DNA from: an uncultured Prevotella sp.
Lineage (GTDB): Bacteria; Bacteroidota; Bacteroidia; Bacteroidales; Bacteroidaceae
Assembly (NCBI GenBank): GCA_937922435.1
Contig: CAKZVT010000062.1
Span: forward strand, 16,791 to 80,790
DNA length: 64,000 nucleotides
Reading direction: 5' to 3'
How positions within the stretch are numbered: position 1 is the first letter of the stretch; each line of letters opens with the position of its first letter. This document shows positions 39,986 through 47,705 of the stretch, one piece after another. Both the position numbers and the translations under genes were made by a program. Under the pieces are notes generated by a model, which saw only the letters and a list, made by a program, of their open reading frames with translations, was not told the origin of the DNA and did not search any database.

Positions 39986-40338
39986 AGTGGTTTGTTTTTT
40001 TATGTTTAGGTGTATAGTGACGTTCGTTCCGGGTTCGCGCCCGTTGTTCACGGCTGCAAAATTATCGATAAAAATCCGCGTGGGGGGGGTAAAAATTGGC
40101 GTGAAAGGGGGATTATTTGGCGTTTATGCGGCTTTCGGCGGCCTTCAAGGCTTATTTGTCCTATTCGGCTTACAGGGCCAATTAGCCGAATAAGCCTGAC
40201 AGGCCGGATGTGAGGATTTGGTGGCTTGTGATGTGAAAGGTGGTCTTTTGCATTCCAAAAGGCCGTGAATTGCAATGCAAAAGGCCGTCTTTTAGCGTGT
40301 AAAAGACGGCCTTTTGTAAGGTATTGGATGCCAGGCGG
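39986..40338. other. Gap between HTCS and esterase operon: regulated promoter region and repeats
   Basis: CAAAATTA at 40057-40064 is a -7-type box (TAATTTTG) on the minus strand, about 72 bp before the esterase start. No TTTG is found 19 bp further upstream; instead there is a run of eight G (40082-40089), so the promoter may need an activator such as the neighbouring HTCS. Left of 40338 lie a GGCTTAT/GGCC tract (about 40147-40205) and a palindrome AAAAGGCCGTCTTTT at 40279-40293 pairing with 40301-40315, close to the HTCS stop. Confidence 0.65.
40279..40315. repeat. AAAAGGCC-type palindrome after the HTCS gene
   Basis: 15-bp perfect arms with core GGCCGTC/GACGGCC and a 7-base loop AGCGTGT. 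It lies 24 bp beyond the stop codon of the HTCS gene and may terminate it. Confidence 0.8.
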
Positions 40339-43300
40339 TTATGCCTGCGGCTGCGCGTCGTCGCCGGTTGCGTGGCGTTTGCGGTATTCCGAGGGCGTAA
40401 GCCCGGTCTTCTGCTTGAACGTGCGGCTGAAGTATTTGGGGTCGGCGAAGCCTACGGCGTAGGCTATTTCGGCGAGCGTCATGCGCGTGCCGGCTACCAT
40501 CTTCTCGGCCTTCGTTATGCGGACGTGGCGCACGAAATCGACGGGCGACATGCCCGAGAGCGTCTTCACCTTGCCGTAGAGCACGGTGCGGCTGACGGCC
40601 AGCTCCCTCGCCATGTCGTCAATCTTCAGCTCTGTGTCGCCGATGCGTTGCTCGATGAACTTGAGCAGCCTGTCGGCGAAATCCTTGTCGGCAGCCGCCA
40701 TGCCGGGCGCGGCGGTGTCGGCTGTGGTGTCCGCGCCCGCGCCTCCGTCTATTCCGGCGAGCCACAACTGCTGCAGCCTGCGCCGCTGGCGTATGATGTT
40801 GGCCACGCGCGACTTGAGGTAGTCCATGCTGAAGGGCTTTGTTATGTAGTCGTCAACGCCCTCGTTAAGGCCCTCTATGCGGTAGCTCATGGCCGTCCGC
40901 GCCGAGAGCACGATGATGGGGATGTGGCATATTTGCGCGTCGGCCTTTATGCGGCGCACCATTTCCATGCCGTCCATCACGGGCATCATGATGTCGGTGA
41001 TGATGAAGTCGGGCTGCATGGCCTTTGCCAGTTCAAGCCCCTCTTTGCCGTTGCGCGCCGCCGTGACGCTGTAGTCGGCCGAAAGGGTGGTGGTGAGGAA
41101 GTAGCGCAGCTCGTCGTTGTCCTCCACAACGAGCATCCTCGTGCTCTCCGCGCCGCCGTCAAGGCCGACGGCGCCGTCGGTTTCCATGCACTCCAGCCCG
41201 TCGCCGGGAGCTTCAACGTCGGGCGGCAGCTGGCTTTCAAGCTCGCTGTTGAGCGTGTGCAGCTTGTTGAGGTCGAGCGACTTGTCTACCAGTTCGAGCA
41301 TGCGCCGCGCGTTACGCTTTACAAATTCGAGGTAAGTGCGCGCCTTGGCCGATAGCGGCTCTTCGTCGAGCACCTGGCCTACAGGTCCTCCGATGAGCGT
41401 GAGCGGCGTGCGCAGCTGGTGGGATATGCCGGTGAAGAAGTCGAGCTGGCGCTCCTTCATGCGCCGCTCGAGGATGGCTTCCTGCCTTAGTTTCCACACG
41501 TACAGCAGTGCGAAAGCCATCAAGGAGGCCGCCATGATGTATATTAGCCACGCCCAGCCGCTCTCCCAGAACGTTGGCAACACGTGTATCTTGAGCTCGC
41601 GGTTGTTGGCCGTCCATACGCCGTCGGAGTTGGTGCTCATCACCTCCAGCGTGTACCGCCCCGGCGGAATGTGGCCCAGCGGCGCACTGTGCTCCGTCCC
41701 CGTGTAGCTCCATTGGCTGTCAAGCTCCTTTATGCGGTAAGCGTAGCGTATGAGGCGGTTGTCCGAATAGTCGAGCGCGGCGAAGTAGACGGTCACTCCG
41801 CGCTTGTCGTGCGGTATGGTAAGCACGCCGTCGCCCGGCATCGGCGTTATGCGCTGCTCGCCCTGGTAGCGCGCTCCGCTGAACACTATTGCCGGCTTGT
41901 ACGCGCTCTTGCGCAGGCTTTCGGGCTTGAAGTGCATGTATCCGCCCACCACGCCGATTATTATTTCGCCGCCGTCGGCACTGGCTACAGGCTCCGCTTC
42001 GGTAAACTCCACTTCGTCGTCCCAGTCGTTAGGCCCGTACACTTCAAGCCGTCCGCTGCGGCAGTCGAGGCGGTTGAGGCTGTTCTCCCTGATGAGCCAC
42101 AGGCCGCCGCGGCGGTCTTCTATCATCGAGAGCACCATGCCCTCGTCGGGGTCAAGCCCCTTTACGCTGCTAAGATGTATGCCGTCGCGCAGCAGGTTGC
42201 CGCCGTCGGCGCATTGCAGGCCGCCTCCCATGGTGGTGACGTACAGCCGCCCTGACTGCCGGCAGGCGTAGGCGTTGAGCACGTCGGGCGCGAGCAGCGA
42301 CGCCGTGTCGCCCTTTTCGTGGGTGGTGTAGTAATACTTCATTTTGCCGGGAGACGCCTGCCGGGCGGAGAAAGTCACCAGTCCGCCCGTCGTCGAGGCG
42401 GCGATTACGCCCTGCGGTGTCATCGCCAGCTTCCTGATGTTGCTGAACCCGGCACGCCGGAAGGGAGCAAGTCCGCTGCGAGTGTTGATGAACGAGAGGC
42501 CGCCGTGCCCGTCGTCTGCGGCTATGTTGAGCCCTCCGCCGTATGTGGCAATCCATATCCGGCCGCCGGGTTCTTCAAGGATGTCGTATATGTTGTCGTG
42601 GCTGATTGAACGGGGGTCGGCCTCCGAGTGGACGAAGCGGCGCACGGAGTAGCGCCCGCCCTTGGGAGTGAGCACGTAGAGGCCGCCGCCCTTAGTGCCG
42701 AGCCACACCCTGCCGTCGCGCGAACGGTGGATGGCGTACACGCCTTTGGGCGAGAACACCGCCGGCTCAAGGCTCAACGTGCCGTCCGTGCGGACATACC
42801 TTACAGCCTCGCTGCCGGCCTGGCGCACGGCGAGATGTCCGCCTACGGAGCCTGTCCAGACGCTTCCGCCGCCGCAGGCCATGACCGACCGCGTGTCGTC
42901 GCCCGGCACTGACTGCGCGAACATGAACCTGTGGAACTTGAAGGATACAAGAGTGAGGTTGTGGTCGCCCGTGAGCCACAGGTTGCCTTGCCTGTCGCCA
43001 GTGTATTTCACGATGCTCCTTACGGGCATCCTCATGCCCGAATGGCCGTTCAGGTCGTAGGGAACGAGCGTCTGCGAGGCTTCGTCGAAATAAGAGAATG
43101 TGCCGCCGTTGGGTACGAGCCACACTGTGTTGTTGCTGTCTTCGTGCATTACGGGCTGGCGTGCGGACGTGCCGTGCAGTCCCGGTGGTGGTGTGTGCAG
43201 GTAGGTTACGCCGTGTCCGCCCGCGCCGACGAGGCTTACTCCCGGCGCATTGGTGAACGCCCATACGCGGTGGCGGCGGTCGGCGAATACGGCCTTGACG

Positions 43301-44214
43301 GCTTCGGGCCGCCCGGCTGGCGCGATGCTTACCATCCGCGAGCGGCCGGTGCGCACGTCGTACATGGCCACTCCGCGGTCGGTGGCTATGGCTATGACGC
43401 CGTTTCCGGTGTATTCGAGCTGGCTGATTGCGCCGACGCCGCCCCCGAGGCTGATTTTTGCGACGTGCCCGGGCGACTTGGGGGAGTAGCGTGCGAACTG
43501 TCCGTCGCGCGAGGCGAAGTAGACTTGTCCCTCGGCTTCGCACATGTATTCGAACGGATGGTCGAGCGTTACGCCGCTGCCGTAAAGCTCAACGCCTCCG
43601 CCTATGAACAGCCATTCGCGCCCCCGGCTGTCGGCCATTGCCTTGCGGATGTGCCCTTGGTGGCGCATGCGGCGCGTGTCGACAAGCGTTACGCCGCCTC
43701 CCTGCTTCACCTTGGCCTCGTCTATGTGGAAGTTAATGTAGCTCTTGCCGAGCAGCCATGCCTTGCCGTTGCCCAGCGAGATGATGTTGCGCGTGGCGAA
43801 ACCTCCGGGCGCGGCCTTGCGCAGCGGCTTGTCCATGTCGATGTAAGTGTGTGTGGAGCGGTCGAAGAGGTATGTGCTGCCGTCGTGGAGCGAGAGCCAG
43901 ATGTCGCCATTCGAGTTGGGACGGATTAGCTTTATCCTGTTGGACGTGAGCACCTGGCCTGCTCCCGGCCCGTCCCTGAACTTGCTGAAGCCGTAGCCGT
44001 CGTAGCTGCACAGGCCGTTCCATGTGGCAACCCACATCACGCCGTCGGCCGACTGGCTGAACTCCGAGACGCTGTTGGCGGCCAGTCCGTCGGCTATGGT
44101 GAACGTGCGCACGCGGCAGTATGGCTGCGCCGCCGCTGCTGCGGCCGCCAGCAGGGCCGCGAAGGCCAGGGCGGCGCGTACGCTGTGCCGTATCGTGTGT
44201 AAGGCTTTAATCAT
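40339..44214 (-). CDS. Hybrid two-component regulator (HTCS) lacking the ATPase domain
   Basis: 1291 residues from the ATG at 44214 (MIKALHTIRHS); a start at 44241 is possible. Signal sequence, then a periplasmic two-bladed-propeller region (about 35-780) with repeats such as VMWVATWNGLCSYDG and GRVWLGTKGGGLYVL, and a Y_Y_Y-type domain (about 790-875). One membrane segment lies near 885-905 (WLIYIMAASLMAFALLYVW). Inside: HisKA with SHQLRTPL (His932), about 40 linker residues, receiver domain (about 1022-1135, MLVVEDND, Asp1074 in ITDIMMP, Lys in TKPFS), and an AraC HTH (about 1185-1285). The HATPase domain of about 110 residues that normally follows HisKA is absent. Such proteins sense oligosaccharides and activate PULs; the pectin-esterase operon next to it is the likely target. 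Confidence 0.9.
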   Translation of the reverse strand: MIKALHTIRHSVRAALAFAALLAAAAAAAQPYCRVRTFTIADGLAANSVSEFSQSADGVMWVATWNGLCSYDGYGFSKFRDGPGAGQVLTSNRIKLIRPNSNGDIWLSLHDGSTYLFDRSTHTYIDMDKPLRKAAPGGFATRNIISLGNGKAWLLGKSYINFHIDEAKVKQGGGVTLVDTRRMRHQGHIRKAMADSRGREWLFIGGGVELYGSGVTLDHPFEYMCEAEGQVYFASRDGQFARYSPKSPGHVAKISLGGGVGAISQLEYTGNGVIAIATDRGVAMYDVRTGRSRMVSIAPAGRPEAVKAVFADRRHRVWAFTNAPGVSLVGAGGHGVTYLHTPPPGLHGTSARQPVMHEDSNNTVWLVPNGGTFSYFDEASQTLVPYDLNGHSGMRMPVRSIVKYTGDRQGNLWLTGDHNLTLVSFKFHRFMFAQSVPGDDTRSVMACGGGSVWTGSVGGHLAVRQAGSEAVRYVRTDGTLSLEPAVFSPKGVYAIHRSRDGRVWLGTKGGGLYVLTPKGGRYSVRRFVHSEADPRSISHDNIYDILEEPGGRIWIATYGGGLNIAADDGHGGLSFINTRSGLAPFRRAGFSNIRKLAMTPQGVIAASTTGGLVTFSARQASPGKMKYYYTTHEKGDTASLLAPDVLNAYACRQSGRLYVTTMGGGLQCADGGNLLRDGIHLSSVKGLDPDEGMVLSMIEDRRGGLWLIRENSLNRLDCRSGRLEVYGPNDWDDEVEFTEAEPVASADGGEIIIGVVGGYMHFKPESLRKSAYKPAIVFSGARYQGEQRITPMPGDGVLTIPHDKRGVTVYFAALDYSDNRLIRYAYRIKELDSQWSYTGTEHSAPLGHIPPGRYTLEVMSTNSDGVWTANNRELKIHVLPTFWESGWAWLIYIMAASLMAFALLYVWKLRQEAILERRMKERQLDFFTGISHQLRTPLTLIGGPVGQVLDEEPLSAKARTYLEFVKRNARRMLELVDKSLDLNKLHTLNSELESQLPPDVEAPGDGLECMETDGAVGLDGGAESTRMLVVEDNDELRYFLTTTLSADYSVTAARNGKEGLELAKAMQPDFIITDIMMPVMDGMEMVRRIKADAQICHIPIIVLSARTAMSYRIEGLNEGVDDYITKPFSMDYLKSRVANIIRQRRRLQQLWLAGIDGGAGADTTADTAAPGMAAADKDFADRLLKFIEQRIGDTELKIDDMARELAVSRTVLYGKVKTLSGMSPVDFVRHVRITKAEKMVAGTRMTLAEIAYAVGFADPKYFSRTFKQKTGLTPSEYRKRHATGDDAQPQA

Positions 44215-44276
44215 GTAGTTCAAGTAGTTTGTGGTTGCCATCGTGCGGCTTGCACTTCAGGCATGGCTGCCTGCTG

Positions 44277-45146
44277 TCACGACTTGCGGTAGCTTATGGG
44301 CGACATGCCGACGTGTTCCTTGAAGTATTTGCCGAGGAACGACTGGTTGGGGAAGTTCATGTCGCGCGCTATTTCCTTGACGCTTTTCGTGGTGTTGCGC
44401 AGCTGTGCGCGCAGCTCCATCGTCACGTAGTTGTCTATCCACTCGTTGGGCGAGCGGCGGCTGACGGTTTTCACCGTCTCGGAAAGGTATTTTGGCGACA
44501 GGCACATCTGCTCTCCGTACCAGCCTACGCGCCTCTCTGTCTTGTAGTTCTGCTCGACAAGGTGTATGAAGTCGGAGAATATTTTTTCGGCCCTCATCTG
44601 CCTTTCGCCGTTGCAGTGAGGGATGCGGTCGAGCGCGTTGCACATCTCGCTGACCATCGCCGATATTATGTGGCGCGCCACGTCCTTGCGCCATGCGTTG
44701 GATGTGTCGTTCACTTTCTTCTTGAGCAGGATGTAGTATTCGAGCATGTTGGCCGTTTCGGTCGGTGTGAGTCGGAAGATGGGGTGGTTGCGCGAGAAGA
44801 GGATGAGCGACGACAGTTCGTGCACGTCCTTGAGCATCTCGTGGAAAAAGCCCGGCGACATCATCAGGCCGATGCCTTTCTGGGCCGGGTCTGCAATGTA
44901 GCTGTCAATCACCTGTCCGTCGTATATCATCAGCACGTCGTCGGCCTCGACGTATTGTTCCACGGTGTTGGCCGTGTATTTCGACCGTCCTTTCGTGCAC
45001 AGGGCGACTATTATGTCGCTCGTCCGGCTTGCGCCTGAAGGCAGTGGGAATTCGCTTATGTCGTCAAAAAGCAGTAAATCGTCGTCGATGTGTGTCGTTC
45101 CGGTTTGTTTTATTATGTCGGTTATCGACATTGTAGGTAGTTCCAT
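44277..45146 (-). CDS. AraC family transcriptional regulator
   Basis: 289 residues. The N-terminal half (about 20-175) is a cupin-like sensor region of the AraC_binding type (IIVALCTKGRSKYTANTV, VLMIYDGQVIDSY). The C-terminal AraC domain has both HTH motifs: GWYGEQMCLSPKYLSETVKTV and SVKEIARDMNFPNQSFLGKYF, ending GMSPISYRKS. A second start at 45131 (MSITD) is possible. Its stop lies 62 bp before the HTCS start on the same strand, so the two regulators may be co-transcribed from the promoter at 45174-45204. Ligand unknown. Confidence 0.92.
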   Translation of the reverse strand: MELPTMSITDIIKQTGTTHIDDDLLLFDDISEFPLPSGASRTSDIIVALCTKGRSKYTANTVEQYVEADDVLMIYDGQVIDSYIADPAQKGIGLMMSPGFFHEMLKDVHELSSLILFSRNHPIFRLTPTETANMLEYYILLKKKVNDTSNAWRKDVARHIISAMVSEMCNALDRIPHCNGERQMRAEKIFSDFIHLVEQNYKTERRVGWYGEQMCLSPKYLSETVKTVSRRSPNEWIDNYVTMELRAQLRNTTKSVKEIARDMNFPNQSFLGKYFKEHVGMSPISYRKS

Positions 45147-45173
45147 ATTTGAGAAGTGTATTCCTTTCCGCTA

Positions 45174-45241
45174 CAAAGATAATGCAAGTCGAGCGCAATA
45201 CAAAATAAAAGCGAATGAAAAGAGCTTTTATTTTTATTGTG
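45174..45241 (-). promoter_or_regulatory. AraC gene promoter, shared 65-bp cassette
   Basis: On the minus strand TTTG (45201-45204), a 19-bp spacer and TATCTTTG (45174-45181) form a canonical promoter. The sequence further upstream (to 45241) matches the cassettes of gpmI and spmAB, and the join to the G-rich arm (GGGTGGGTGCCA then an A/T run) is the same as at gpmI. Confidence 0.88.
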
Positions 45242-45242
45242 G

Positions 45243-45527
45243 CACCCACCCCAGCCCTCCCGAAGGGAGGGAGCTTGGTATGCTTCATCGTTTTTAGGAG
45301 ACGGCCTTTTGCAAGATGAAAGGCCACCAATTACACGCTAAAAGGCCACCTTTTACAATGCAAAAGGTGGCCTTTTGGTAATCGTTTGATTATCAACGGC
45401 TTATCTGTCTCATTCGGCTCATTGGGCATATTTGGCCCAATGTGCCTGATAGGCTCGATAAGCCTGGTGCGCCCAAGTAGCGAAGTCACATCAAGCTCCC
45501 TCCCTTTGGGAGGGTTGGGGTGGGTGT
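45243..45527 (+). repeat. Composite G-rich/palindrome repeat with both arms
   Basis: Left C-rich arm 45243-45283 and right G-rich arm 45492-45527 are inverted copies, so the unit could close into one large hairpin. Inside: AAAGGCCACC fragments, the palindrome AAAAGGCCACCTTTT (45340-45354) with 45362-45376, TTTGATTATCAACGGCTTATC, and the GGCTTAT/GGCC tract (about 45398-45475). G-run pattern GGGAGGGTTGGGGTGGG at 45508-45524. The order from the palindrome rightwards is the same as at 5907-6100. Confidence 0.88.
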
Positions 45528-45558
45528 CGGGTGGCTACTGGGTGGTGTCAGGTATTCC

Positions 45559-47673
45559 TTACTTCGCGTTGATTTCCTTCAGCAGGCGGTCGGCGTGTCC
45601 CCACTTGTCCATCATGTAGAGCACGTAGCGTATGTCTACGCCGATGCAGCGTGCGAGATTCTTCTCGAAGTAGATGTCGCTCGATAGGCTGTCCCAGTTG
45701 CCGTCGAAGGCCAGGCCGATAAGCTCGCCCTTGCCGTTGAACATCGGCGAGCCGCTGTTGCCGCCCGTTATGTCGTTGTTAGTGAGGAAGCAGAGCTGCA
45801 TCTTGCCAGTGGTCTTGTCCTGGTACTTGCCGAAGTCCTTTGCCGAAAGCAGTTCCTTCATGATGGGTTCGGCGTAGTAGTCGGGCAGGCGGTCGCCGTG
45901 AGCCATCTTCTCCACTATGCTCTCGGCCGTGGTGTAGTAGCCCGATGGCGAGCCGTTCATGGTGAAGCCGCCCACGCGTCCGTAGCTAAGGCGCATCGTC
46001 ATGTTGGCGTCGCTGTAGTGGGGCAGGCCCTGTTCCATCTGCAGGCGTGCCGCGCAGAGGTATTTCTCCTGGAGGTCGATAGAGTCGCTGAGCGGCGCAA
46101 GGGCTTCGCGCTGCTCTGCAAGATACTCTTGCAGGCTAAGGCCGAGCTGCACGCCGGGGTCTTGGTTGAACTTCTTTTTGTTGAAGTAGAGCTTCTTGCC
46201 GTTCTTCATCAGCATGGACTTCTTGTACAGGTGGTTGACGTAAGCCGTGTAGTCGCCGCCGAACTCGTCGTCGATGGTCTTGTAGAACGACGGCAGGTAC
46301 TCCTTGGAGACGTGCTCGCGGTAGTTCTTCATCAGCGCGGCCAGCACCTCCTTGTCGAGCGCCTCGTCCCATGTGTCGCTGTTGTCCTCGAACTCGATGT
46401 ACTGCTTCTCGGGCTTGCCGTCTGGCCCTTTCACCTCCATGCCGTTGCCGGCCTTGAGGGCGCGGGTTACCAGTTCGCTCGTGCCGCGGAAGGTCTCGCT
46501 CCAATAATAGAACGCGCGCATGCGCTCAAGACGCTCCGAGTAGAGCTTCGCCATGAGGTTGAAGTCGAGCTTGCCCTTGAGGTAGCCCGTGGTGTCCTGC
46601 CAGTGGCGCAGGCGCAGCTCGTAAGCCTGCTTCTGCTCGATGATGCCGATGGAATCGATACATTTGTTCATTCCCATCGAGTTTTTCCAGTAGTTCGCGC
46701 TCTGCGCATACTTCGAGTCGTACTTTATGCGCACGGCCTCGTCGGCGCGCATGTGGCGTTGCATGATTTCCTGCTTCAGTCCGCGCACCTGCACACGTGT
46801 GGCGTTGCCCGCGTCGCGCATCTCCCTGATGCCGTAAGACGAGAGGTAACGCTCCGTGCTTCCGGGATAACCGATGGTCATTGCGAAGTCGCCGTCCTTG
46901 TAGCCCTGCAACGACACGGGCGCCCATGTCTTCGGGCGGTAGGGCACGTTGCGCTCGGAGTACTCCGCCGGGCCGTTGGTCTCGGGGTCGGCGTATATGC
47001 GGAACACGCTGAAGTCGCACGTCTGGCGCGGCCACATCCAGTTGTCGGTCTCGCCGCCGTACTTACCCATCGACTTGGGTACTGTGAACACGAGGCGCAC
47101 GTCGGGGAAAAGGCGGTACGTGGTGGCGAAATACTGGTTGCCCTCGTAGTACGGGTCAATCTCCACGTGGAGCGTCTTGTCGTTCTTCTTCACCTCGTCG
47201 GTCATCACGGTTGCGAGCGAGTCGATGAGTTCCGACTGCTTTTCGGGCGTCATGCCGTCGATGCCGAGGGCTTGCAGACGCGCCGTAACGTCCTGCTGCT
47301 CAACCATGAAGCTGACAAAAAGGTTCTCGTTAGGCAGTTCGTCCTTGAAGTCCTTGGCGTAAAATCCGTTGAGCATGTAGTCGTGCTCCACGGTCGAATG
47401 GCTGCGGATTGCCTCGAAACCGCAGTGGTGGTTGGTGAAAACGAGGCCGTCGGGCGATACCACCACGCCCGAGCAGAAGCCTCCGAAGAGCACCGCCGAG
47501 TTCTTGATGGCGTCCTGACTTGAATACAGGTTCTCGTAAGGCAGGCTGAAGCCGTAAGCCTTCATCTGGTTGTACACCGCCTGGGGCAGGTTGTACAGCG
47601 TCCACATTCCTTCGTCCGCCTTCGCCGGCAAAAGGGCGAGCAGACCCAGGATAAGCATTGATAACTTTTTCAT
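45559..47673 (-). CDS. S46 family dipeptidyl peptidase (DPP7/DPP11 type)
   Basis: 704 residues, signal peptide ending AKA. The chymotrypsin-like double barrel of S46 is recognised by FTNHHCGFEAI (His83) at the front and by DITGGNSGSPMFNGKGELIG (Ser640) at the back, with a helical domain between them. The phrase LAFDGNWDSLSSDI carries Gly where DPP11 enzymes have an Arg that binds acidic P1 residues; Gly there fits DPP7 with hydrophobic preference, though this is a judgement by eye. Such periplasmic enzymes release dipeptides for uptake by protein-fermenting Bacteroidetes. It lies 33 bp behind the flippase gene on the same strand. Confidence 0.94.
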   Translation of the reverse strand: MKKLSMLILGLLALLPAKADEGMWTLYNLPQAVYNQMKAYGFSLPYENLYSSQDAIKNSAVLFGGFCSGVVVSPDGLVFTNHHCGFEAIRSHSTVEHDYMLNGFYAKDFKDELPNENLFVSFMVEQQDVTARLQALGIDGMTPEKQSELIDSLATVMTDEVKKNDKTLHVEIDPYYEGNQYFATTYRLFPDVRLVFTVPKSMGKYGGETDNWMWPRQTCDFSVFRIYADPETNGPAEYSERNVPYRPKTWAPVSLQGYKDGDFAMTIGYPGSTERYLSSYGIREMRDAGNATRVQVRGLKQEIMQRHMRADEAVRIKYDSKYAQSANYWKNSMGMNKCIDSIGIIEQKQAYELRLRHWQDTTGYLKGKLDFNLMAKLYSERLERMRAFYYWSETFRGTSELVTRALKAGNGMEVKGPDGKPEKQYIEFEDNSDTWDEALDKEVLAALMKNYREHVSKEYLPSFYKTIDDEFGGDYTAYVNHLYKKSMLMKNGKKLYFNKKKFNQDPGVQLGLSLQEYLAEQREALAPLSDSIDLQEKYLCAARLQMEQGLPHYSDANMTMRLSYGRVGGFTMNGSPSGYYTTAESIVEKMAHGDRLPDYYAEPIMKELLSAKDFGKYQDKTTGKMQLCFLTNNDITGGNSGSPMFNGKGELIGLAFDGNWDSLSSDIYFEKNLARCIGVDIRYVLYMMDKWGHADRLLKEINAK

Positions 47674-47705
47674 TCCTATTTGTTTTTTATATTTATGAAT
47701 ATTGT

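Larger units (their letters stand above)
45147..45558. other. Gap with AraC promoter cassette and full composite repeat
   Basis: From left: 27-bp leader, the minus-strand promoter cassette (45174-45241), then a complete composite repeat with both G/C-rich arms (45243-45527). The repeat ends 31 bp before the S46 peptidase stop codon. Nothing else is seen. Confidence 0.75.

Noticed and set aside
41100..41250. Frameshift hiding the missing ATPase domain of the HTCS
   Set aside because: The stretch between HisKA and receiver is only about 120 bases, too short to encode the domain in any frame.
5779..45527. CRISPR array or REPIN/RAYT system
   Set aside because: The repeats are not regularly spaced and have no spacers; no Cas gene and no Y1 transposase were found in the window.
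45386..45619. Small reading frames rich in Leu-Ile-Gly-Pro (also at 5907, 26544 and 23369)
   Set aside because: They are translations of the GGCTTAT/GGCC and G-rich repeat modules, recur in several frames and overlap real genes.
45898..47523. Long open frame of 541 codons opposite the S46 peptidase (and a similar 623-codon frame opposite the GH2 gene)
   Set aside because: Composition is that of an antisense shadow in GC-rich coding DNA; the opposite strands encode clear enzymes with catalytic motifs.
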